Shown: piece by piece, positions 6,185-10,702 of the stretch
Numbering within the stretch: the stretch's first letter is position 1
How the letters are laid out: each line of letters opens with the position of its first letter
Assembly (NCBI GenBank): GCA_005772945.1
Contig: SXIE01000036.1
Location: 1 to 10,702, forward strand
Origin: Pseudomonadota bacterium
GTDB lineage: Bacteria; Myxococcota; UBA9042; PHBI01
DNA: 10,702 nt
Direction: 5' to 3'
Made by a program: the position numbers and the translations under genes
The notes under the pieces: model-generated
Told to the model about the DNA's origin: nothing
What the model saw: only the letters and a program-made list of their open reading frames with translations
The model's database searches: none

Positions 6185-7626
6185 GACCGCTCTCGGGGCT
6201 CGACGCCTCCTTCCTCTACGCGGAGACCCCCGCCGCGCCGATGCACGTCGGCTCGCTGACGCTGCTGCAGCCCGCGTCCGGCCACGCGCTGGACTTCGCC
6301 GCGCTCAAGCGCTTCGTCGCCTCGCGGCTCGGGCGCGTGCGTGCGACGCGCGAGCGGCTCGTCGAGGTGCCGTTCGGGCTCGGGGCGCCGTATTGGATCG
6401 AGACCCCGGACTTCCAGCTCGGTCTCCACGTGCACCACGTGGCGCTTCCGGCGCCGCGCGGCATGAAGGAGCTCACCGAGCTCGTCACCCAAATCTTCAC
6501 ACCACCGCTCGACCGCTCGCGCCCGCTCTGGGACATGACCGTCGTGGAAGGGCTGGCGGGGATCGCCGGCCTCGGCGACGGCGCGTTCGGCATCATCACG
6601 AAGGTGCATCACGCTGCCATCGACGGCGTGTCGGGCGCGACGATGCTGGCGGCGTTTCTCGACACCAGCCCGCAGATCGCGCCGCTGCCCGAGGTGCTGC
6701 CGACCTGGCCCGGCGAGCCGATCCCGACCCCGTTCGAGCTGCTCGGGATGGCCGCGCGCGAGGCGGTGCGTACGCCCGACAAGCTCGTGCGGCTCGTGCC
6801 GAAACTCGCGCGCGCGGCCAGTCGCACCGTGGCGACGCGCGAGCAGGCGGTGCCGCTGCCGATCGGCGCGCTCGAGGCACCGCGCACCCGCTTCAATGGC
6901 CCGCTGGCGCGTCAGCGCGCCTGGGCCTGGGTCGAGCTCGACCTCGCGCGCGTGCGGCGCGTCAAGGCGGCGCACGGGGTCTCGCTCAACGACGTGGTCG
7001 TGGCGACCTGCGCGGGCGCGCTACGGGAGCTGCTCAGCGAGCTCGGCGAGCTGCCGGAGGCGCCGCTGGTCGCGTTCCTGCCGGTCAACGTGCGCCAGCC
7101 GGCGGACCGCGAGGCGGGCGGCAATCACGTCTCCGCCATGCGCGCCTCGCTGGCGACGGACGAACCCGATCCCGCGCTGCGCCTCCAGAAGATTCACGCC
7201 AGCACGACGCGCTCGAAGATCTACCATCAGGCCGCCGGCGCGAGCACCGCCGCCGAGGTCAGCGAGCTGGTGCCCTATGCGCTCGGCAGTCTCGCCGCCT
7301 ATCTCTACGTCGAGTTCGCCGGCTCGCGCTTCGTCCCGTCGATGTTCAACACGATCATCACGAACGTGCCCGGGCCCCAGATCCCGCTCTATCTGAACGG
7401 GTCGCGTGTGGTCTCGACGATCGGGATCGCGCCTATCAACGAAGGCGTTGGCCTCATCCACACGGTCTTCAGTTTCAATGGACGCGTGACGATCGGTGTG
7501 TGCACGGCGCGCGAGTGGATCCCCGATCTCGATCGCTACCTGGGACGACTGCGTACAGCGTTCGAAGAGCTCGAAGCGGCCGTGCCGGCACCCGCCATTT
7601 CGTTCCCGACGGCGCCCGACGCCTGA
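6181..7626 (+). CDS. WS/DGAT family wax-ester synthase / diacylglycerol acyltransferase
   Basis: A 481-residue O-acyltransferase that esterifies fatty alcohols or diacylglycerol with acyl-CoA to make neutral storage lipid, normally at the cytoplasmic membrane face. Family features appear in order: the N-terminal signature PLSGLDASFLYAET with MHVG (3-24); PLDRSRPLWDMTVVEGL (109-125); the catalytic HHAAIDG (H143, H144, D148); SLNDVVVATCAGALR (268-282); LPVNVR (300-305); and NTIITNVPGPQIPLY (390-404). The length matches the family (450-500). Homologues can prefer wax ester or triacylglycerol synthesis, which cannot be told from sequence alone. The ATG overlaps the TGA of the upstream phosphoesterase gene (ATGA), and no separate Shine-Dalgarno is seen, so translation is probably coupled. 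A longer in-frame start at 6097 lies inside the upstream gene and is rejected because the family N-terminus begins at 6181. Confidence 0.94.
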   Translation: MRPLSGLDASFLYAETPAAPMHVGSLTLLQPASGHALDFAALKRFVASRLGRVRATRERLVEVPFGLGAPYWIETPDFQLGLHVHHVALPAPRGMKELTELVTQIFTPPLDRSRPLWDMTVVEGLAGIAGLGDGAFGIITKVHHAAIDGVSGATMLAAFLDTSPQIAPLPEVLPTWPGEPIPTPFELLGMAAREAVRTPDKLVRLVPKLARAASRTVATREQAVPLPIGALEAPRTRFNGPLARQRAWAWVELDLARVRRVKAAHGVSLNDVVVATCAGALRELLSELGELPEAPLVAFLPVNVRQPADREAGGNHVSAMRASLATDEPDPALRLQKIHASTTRSKIYHQAAGASTAAEVSELVPYALGSLAAYLYVEFAGSRFVPSMFNTIITNVPGPQIPLYLNGSRVVSTIGIAPINEGVGLIHTVFSFNGRVTIGVCTAREWIPDLDRYLGRLRTAFEELEAAVPAPAISFPTAPDA

Positions 7627-7696
7627 GGTGTCGCATCCCATGCCAACGTGCCACTCTACGCGGCTCGCCGTGCGCGCTCGAGCACCGAAGCGATCG

Positions 7697-7725
7697 TTGA
7701 CACCCCCGGACCCCCATCGTAGAAG
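7697..7725 (+). promoter_or_regulatory. Strong promoter predicting a leaderless mRNA for the gene at 7732
   Basis: A perfect TTGACA (7697-7702), an ideal 17-base spacer and TAGAAG (7720-7725), followed by six bases (CCCAGC) and ATG 7732. The canonical +1 is therefore the A of the ATG. There is no Shine-Dalgarno. The rest of the 105-base gap (7627-7696) shows nothing else convincing. Confidence 0.7.
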
Positions 7726-7731
7726 CCCAGC

Positions 7732-9198
7732 ATGTCCGTCACGTCCGACGGTTCGACCCCCTTCGCAACCGCCAAGGGCGAGCCTGCCACGAGCAGCGTG
7801 TTGTGCTGGGAGACGTGGCGTCTGCGCGCCACGCTGCCCAAGATCGTGTCGCGCGCGATGTCGTTCTCGGCGTTGCCGCGCTTCGACACGGCGCTGGTCG
7901 CCGCGGTCCATCGCTTCTACGGCATCGACGTGGACGTCGCGACGGCGGAGACGGAGATCCTCGAGGACGACCTCGAGCGCGTGCGCTTCTTTCCATGGTT
8001 CCTCTGGGACTGGCCGATGGCCGAGACGCCGGCGAACGCGTCGCCCGATGGGGCCGATGGGCCCGATGGGCCCAATGGGCCCAATGGGGTGGGCACGGCG
8101 AACGCGGCCCCACTCGAGCCCTCGCTCGCCGACCACGACGTGCTGCGCCGCATCACGGTCGGGCGCCGATTCCTGGCCGAAGGCGAGCTCGAGCTGATCG
8201 AGGCGCGCCTGCTAGAGGCCCTCTGTGATTCGACGGTCGGCTTCGCCGAGGTCGTCGCGATCGAGGGTGCGACGCTGTTCCTGAGCGACTTGATGGGCAG
8301 TGAACCGCCCTCGGAGCCAATGCTGGCGGCCACGTCACACGGTCTGGTCACGCTCGAGGACGCGACGCTGGCCCGCGAGGTCGGCATCGGTGCAATCCTT
8401 CAAGCGCGCTTCCTCCAGGTCGACGACATCGGCCTGGTCGATACGATCTATGCGGTCCTGCCGGCCACGACGCGGGGCACGATCATGGCCGAGCTCGCGC
8501 GCGTCGTCGGTGACGCGGGCGGCGACGCGGGCGACCACGCGCTGGCCACCCTGCGCCTGAAAGCGCGCGCCCCCGAGCTGCTCGAGTTCGCGGAGCGCCT
8601 CCTCGAAGGACTCGAGCGCACCGAGCCGCCGCTCGCCGAAGACGGTGAGGCGCTCGTCCTCTGCGCCACGGCGCTGACCGGCGCGGACGCCCAGGCCGTC
8701 GCGACCCAGCTGGCGACCGACGTGCGCATGGCCGCACGCACGACGCGCATCGCCGGAATTTGGCGCATTCACGACCTCGGCTTCGTCGACACGCGACAGG
8801 CCCCGCGACGTGTGCTGGTGGGCGCCAGCACGAAAACGGCGATGACGCGACTGCGCGCGACGCTGCTCGGGGCCGGGGTCGCGCTGCCGGCCCTGCAATC
8901 GGAAGAGGACTTTCCGCGGGCGGCCGCCCAATGGGTCGAGCGCGGGAACGCCGGCACCTGGCTCGATGGCGATCCACGCGCCGCGACGGCCTTCCGTGCG
9001 TGGCTCGGCGACTGGTCCAAGCGCTGGGTCGACGCCATGCATCCCAAGCTCGGGCGCTCGCCGCGCGAGGCCGCGCGCGATCCACTCGGGCGCTCGGCGG
9101 TCGTCGAGCTCTTGCGACGCATGGAGCGGGTCGCGGGCGCTCAGCCAGCCGAGCAGCTCGGGCTGCAGCTCGGGCTCCCCGCTCTCGCCAACCGCTGA
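7732..9198 (+). CDS. Uncharacterised 488-residue protein with collagen-like repeat and MbcA/ParS-like C-terminus
   Basis: The product is not recognised with confidence. It has no signal peptide and no membrane segment, so it is probably cytosolic. The N-terminal part (about 22-96) runs from LCWETWRLRATLP through an acidic helix to ERVRFFPWFLWDWP; this Trp/Phe-rich ending resembles the W-F-x-F-D-W segment seen in some SEC-C-type proteins. Residues 104-121 are a low-complexity linker of Asp/Asn-Gly-Pro triplets. A mixed alpha/beta middle (135-380) follows. The C-terminus (about 408-470) has TWLDGDPRAATAFRAWL, then WVDAMHPKLGRSPREAARDP and GRSAVVELLRRMER. This resembles the W-x-x-x-P-x-L-G-x-(S/T)-P-R-E-A plus G-R-x-x-V-x-x-L-L pattern known from SEC-C-associated and MbcA/ParS-like modules. 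No SEC-C cysteine cluster exists: only C25, C165 and C311 are present. The start is fixed by the promoter directly abutting ATG 7732. Confidence 0.8.
   Translation: MSVTSDGSTPFATAKGEPATSSVLCWETWRLRATLPKIVSRAMSFSALPRFDTALVAAVHRFYGIDVDVATAETEILEDDLERVRFFPWFLWDWPMAETPANASPDGADGPDGPNGPNGVGTANAAPLEPSLADHDVLRRITVGRRFLAEGELELIEARLLEALCDSTVGFAEVVAIEGATLFLSDLMGSEPPSEPMLAATSHGLVTLEDATLAREVGIGAILQARFLQVDDIGLVDTIYAVLPATTRGTIMAELARVVGDAGGDAGDHALATLRLKARAPELLEFAERLLEGLERTEPPLAEDGEALVLCATALTGADAQAVATQLATDVRMAARTTRIAGIWRIHDLGFVDTRQAPRRVLVGASTKTAMTRLRATLLGAGVALPALQSEEDFPRAAAQWVERGNAGTWLDGDPRAATAFRAWLGDWSKRWVDAMHPKLGRSPREAARDPLGRSAVVELLRRMERVAGAQPAEQLGLQLGLPALANR
8047..8091 (+). repeat. 9-base tandem repeat (five units) inside the 7732-9198 gene
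   Basis: Units are GATGGGGCC, GATGGGCCC, GATGGGCCC, AATGGGCCC and AATGGGGTG at 8047, 8056, 8065, 8074 and 8083. They encode D-G-A, D-G-P, D-G-P, N-G-P, N-G-V, a collagen-like Gly-x-x linker (residues 106-120). The period is a multiple of three, so copy-number change would keep the frame: a candidate variable-number repeat. Confidence 0.85.
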
Positions 9199-9206
9199 GC
9201 GCAAGA

Positions 9207-9256
9207 GCCGGCGTCTTTCGGCGGGTCTCGTGAAACAGGTTCACAGAACCGCCGGC
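9207..9256. terminator. Nested inverted repeats between convergent genes
   Basis: GCCGGCG (9207-9213) is perfectly complementary to CGCCGGC (9250-9256). Inside lies a second hairpin, GTGAA (9230-9234) with TTCAC (9240-9244). The block sits in the 97-base gap between the converging genes ending at 9198 and 9296, so a bidirectional termination role is plausible. The large outer loop and absence of T-runs keep confidence low. Nothing else is seen in the gap. Confidence 0.3.
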
Positions 9257-9295
9257 ACGAGCGAGTTGGCGCGCCGCGCCCCGTGCATCCGTCGC

Positions 9296-9541
9296 TCAGC
9301 TGCCCTTGAGCGTCCCGAGGTAGGGGATGAGGGACATCGCGCGGCCGGCCGCCTCGCCGAGTTCCTTGAGCATCACCTCGGCCGACTTGGGCCCAAACAC
9401 TCCGTCGGCGGCGAGGCCATTGTGTCTTTGGAAGGCGGTCAGGGCCTGCTTGGTTTGGGGTCCCATCACGCCATCCACCGCACCAGGGTGGAATCCACAG
9501 AGCACCAACGCTTCCTGGATCTTCTTCACGTCGTAGTTCAT
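9296..9541 (-). CDS. Stand-alone peptidoglycan-binding domain protein (PG_binding_1 type)
   Basis: An 81-residue protein that is essentially one PG_binding_1 domain. It begins MNYDVKKIQEALVLCGF, followed by the two family turns GAVDGVMGPQT (20-30) and GLAADGVFGPKS (42-53), with the helix KQALTAFQRH between them. A 20-residue tail follows that contains a short hydrophobic stretch (MSLIPYLGTL). The domain normally anchors hydrolases to cell-wall peptidoglycan, but here no catalytic domain, signal peptide or lipobox is present, so its location and partner are unclear. A Shine-Dalgarno GAGGAG (9554-9549) lies 7 bases before the ATG. By hand count its GC is about 63 percent, against roughly 75 percent in a 60-base sample of the flanking ndh gene. 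It could be an adaptor for a phage-like or injection machine, or a remnant of a larger enzyme, but no such neighbours are visible. Confidence 0.88.
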   Translation of the reverse strand: MNYDVKKIQEALVLCGFHPGAVDGVMGPQTKQALTAFQRHNGLAADGVFGPKSAEVMLKELGEAAGRAMSLIPYLGTLKGS

Positions 9542-9573
9542 GAGCGTTCTCCTCGGGGTTCAGGACGGAGCGA

Positions 9574-9602
9574 AGGCTAATCCGCCGTGCGTGAAACGTC
9601 GA
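9574..9602 (-). promoter_or_regulatory. Candidate promoter for the peptidoglycan-binding protein gene
   Basis: On the minus strand TCGACG (9602-9597, 4 of 6 to TTGACA) is followed after 17 bases by TAGCCT (9579-9574), a -10-like hexamer with T1, A2 and T6. A start near 9567 would give a leader of about 25 bases carrying the GAGGAG Shine-Dalgarno. This would make the gene independent of the upstream ndh. Confidence 0.4.
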
Positions 9603-9626
9603 GGGGGCCTAAGAACGCGTTCGCGC

Positions 9627-9641
9627 GTCACGTCGCGTGAC
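9627..9641 (-). terminator. Hairpin just after the ndh stop codon
   Basis: A perfect dyad GTCACG-TCG-CGTGAC starting 5 bases past the ndh TAA on the minus strand. A 10-base palindrome GAACGCGTTC follows at 9613-9622. The position fits an ndh terminator or attenuator, but there is no U-tract; the symmetric dyad could instead be a protein-binding site. Confidence 0.35.
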
Positions 9642-9646
9642 CGCTG

Positions 9647-10702
9647 TTAGGGCTTCGCTGCGGGCGGCGGCGGGCCGTCAGCCGGCGGCCAGCGGGCCGG
9701 ACGCTCGAGGATGATGCGGCTCGGCCGGTTCCACGTGATGAACGCCCATGTCCACTGGATGAGCACGATGATCCGGTTGCGGAAACTCGCCAGGTACATG
9801 ATGTGGATGAAGACCCAGAGGAGCCACGCGAAGAAGCCGGAGAACTTCCAGCGTCCGAGCTGGGCGACCGCCGACGCGCGTCCGATCGTCGCCAGCGTGC
9901 CCTTGTCGAAGTAGGCGAACGGGATGGCGGGCTTGCCGGCGAGGCGCCGCCGGATCGCCTTGGCCGCGTAGCGACCGCTCTGGATGCCGCCCTGCGCGAC
10001 CCCGGGCACCGTCGTGGCCGGCTGCGCGGCGGGCTCGCCCGAGCGCTTGATCCACGGCATCGCCGCGATGTCCCCGCACACGAAGACCTCGTCGTGCCCG
10101 GGCGGATGCAGCGTCGTCGACACCTCGACGCGCCCGGCGCGATCGAGCGGCACGCCCAAGCTCTTCGCGAGTGGCGACGCGCGCACACCCGCACCCCAGA
10201 GCACGGTTCGGGCGCCAATGAGGCCACCGAGCCCACCCGCGCCGCCGAGCCCACCAGCAGCGGCTCCGGAGGGATCCGCCTCCGCGCCGGCAGGCGCCTC
10301 GACATGCACGCCCTCGCCGTCGATCCCCGTCACGCGCGACCCGAGCCGCACCTCGACCCCGAGCTGCTCGAGCCTCGCCTTGGCCTTGCGTCGCAGCACC
10401 TCCGGAAAGCCGGAGAGGAGCGAGGCCCCGCCCTCGACCAGGATCACCTTCGCGTCCGCGGGCCGGAAGTGCCGATACTGCGCGGTCAGCGTACGCGTCG
10501 CGATCTCCGCGAGCGCCCCCGCGAGCTCGACCCCGGTCGCGCCACCGCCGACGACCGCGAACGTCAGGAGCTTCTTGCGCCGCTCGGGATCGGCCTCGAG
10601 CTCGGCCTCCTCGAACGCCCCGAGCACGCGGCGCCGAATCTCGAACGCGTCATCGATCGACTTGAGCCCGGGCGCCCACGCCTCCCACGCGTCGTGGCCG
10701 AA
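9647..10702 (-). CDS. ndh: Type II NADH:quinone oxidoreductase (NDH-2), open at right edge
   Basis: Single-subunit, non-proton-pumping NADH dehydrogenase that passes electrons from NADH through FAD to membrane quinone. The frame stays open to base 10702, so the N-terminal FAD Rossmann half is off the window; 351 residues are visible, beginning FGHDAWEAWAPGLKSIDDAF. The NADH-binding motif VVGGGATGVELAG is near visible residues 50-62, the FAD/quinone motif VFVCGDIAAMPW near 206-217, and the quinone-site segment AQGGIQSGRYAAK near 236-248. The C-terminal membrane anchor is rich in aromatics (FSGFFAWLLWVFIHIMYLAS, then a Trp-rich amphipathic stretch, 288-325). A Gly/Ala-rich expansion (about 137-163) lies between the Rossmann core and the TVLWGAGV strand. 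An internal GTG at 10627 is not the start, since upstream codons match the family. It is followed on the same strand by the small peptidoglycan-binding gene after 105 bases. Confidence 0.95.
   Translation of the reverse strand, partial: FGHDAWEAWAPGLKSIDDAFEIRRRVLGAFEEAELEADPERRKKLLTFAVVGGGATGVELAGALAEIATRTLTAQYRHFRPADAKVILVEGGASLLSGFPEVLRRKAKARLEQLGVEVRLGSRVTGIDGEGVHVEAPAGAEADPSGAAAGGLGGAGGLGGLIGARTVLWGAGVRASPLAKSLGVPLDRAGRVEVSTTLHPPGHDEVFVCGDIAAMPWIKRSGEPAAQPATTVPGVAQGGIQSGRYAAKAIRRRLAGKPAIPFAYFDKGTLATIGRASAVAQLGRWKFSGFFAWLLWVFIHIMYLASFRNRIIVLIQWTWAFITWNRPSRIILERPARWPPADGPPPPAAKP
10227..10255 (-). repeat. 18-base repeat encoding the Gly/Ala-rich loop of NDH-2
   Basis: CCGAGCCCACC occurs at 10227-10237 and 10245-10255 (plus-strand reading), a period of 18 bases or six codons. 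It encodes the G-G-L-G-G-A / G-G-L-G-G-L expansion. The period keeps the frame, so it looks like a slippage-born in-frame insertion. Confidence 0.6.

Noticed and set aside
7676..7683. Palindrome GCTCGAGC upstream of the -35 at 7697
   Set aside because: Short, GC-rich, no flanking symmetry; likely chance in this composition.
8047..8091. CRISPR-like direct repeats
   Set aside because: The units are 9 bases with no spacers and lie inside a coding region in frame; this is a minisatellite.
7021..8136. Minus-strand frame with a collagen-like run of Gly-Pro-Ile
   Set aside because: It overlaps the WS/DGAT 3' end, a promoter and the start of the next gene; the run is only the reverse reading of the 9-base repeat at 8047-8091.
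8335..9204. Long minus-strand frames opposite the 7732-9198 gene
   Set aside because: Composition is Arg-rich and no domain or Shine-Dalgarno is visible; the plus-strand gene has a strong promoter and better coding character.
9199..9298. Possible small RNA or tRNA in the convergent gap
   Set aside because: No cloverleaf, T-loop motif or promoter was seen; only the nested inverted repeats are supportable.

Overview
The window is very GC-rich, gene-dense DNA. The proteins have the flavour of a Myxococcota (Polyangia-like, former Deltaproteobacteria) chromosome: secreted lipoproteins with paired cysteines, PPC-type repeats with a D-x-D-V-H-L-L core, a WS/DGAT acyltransferase, and promoters placed directly at start codons. 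This is an inference from protein style and composition. No rRNA, tRNA, CRISPR array, insertion sequence or phage block was seen.

Layout. The left edge (1-981, +) is the C-terminal two thirds of dihydrolipoyl dehydrogenase (E3), whose N-terminal half lies off the window. Convergent to it is a small 10-cysteine lipoprotein (1035-1403, -). Divergent from that is a GNAT-fold BioF2/CelD-like acyltransferase (1561-2547, +). It is followed by a two-helix membrane protein with a TerB-like C-terminus (2581-3843, +). Next comes a two-gene unit: a surface lipoprotein with three PPC-like repeats and a calcineurin-like phosphoesterase domain (3929-6184, +), overlapping by ATGA a WS/DGAT wax-ester/triacylglycerol synthase (6181-7626, +). 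A 488-residue protein of unknown function follows (7732-9198, +); it carries a Gly-Pro-Asn/Asp tandem repeat. The right part is on the minus strand: a tiny stand-alone peptidoglycan-binding-domain protein (9296-9541) downstream of a type II NADH:quinone oxidoreductase (9647 to beyond the right edge).

How it fits together. Most genes look like independently transcribed housekeeping or accessory chromosomal genes. E3 serves 2-oxoacid dehydrogenases and NDH-2 feeds electrons to quinone, but both lie at the edges and their operon partners are not visible. The only strong functional coupling is the lipoprotein phosphoesterase with the WS/DGAT. The strongest regulatory signal is that two genes, perhaps three, have a -10-like hexamer (TAGATT, TAGAAG, CATGCT) six to eight bases before the start codon, a -35-like element upstream and no Shine-Dalgarno sequence. 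This predicts leaderless mRNAs. Genes at 1035-1403, 1561 and 9541 instead have clear Shine-Dalgarno motifs. I see no convincing new multi-gene defence or mobile system here; the uncharacterised proteins at 2581-3843, 3929-6184 and 7732-9198 are the best candidates for new biology.
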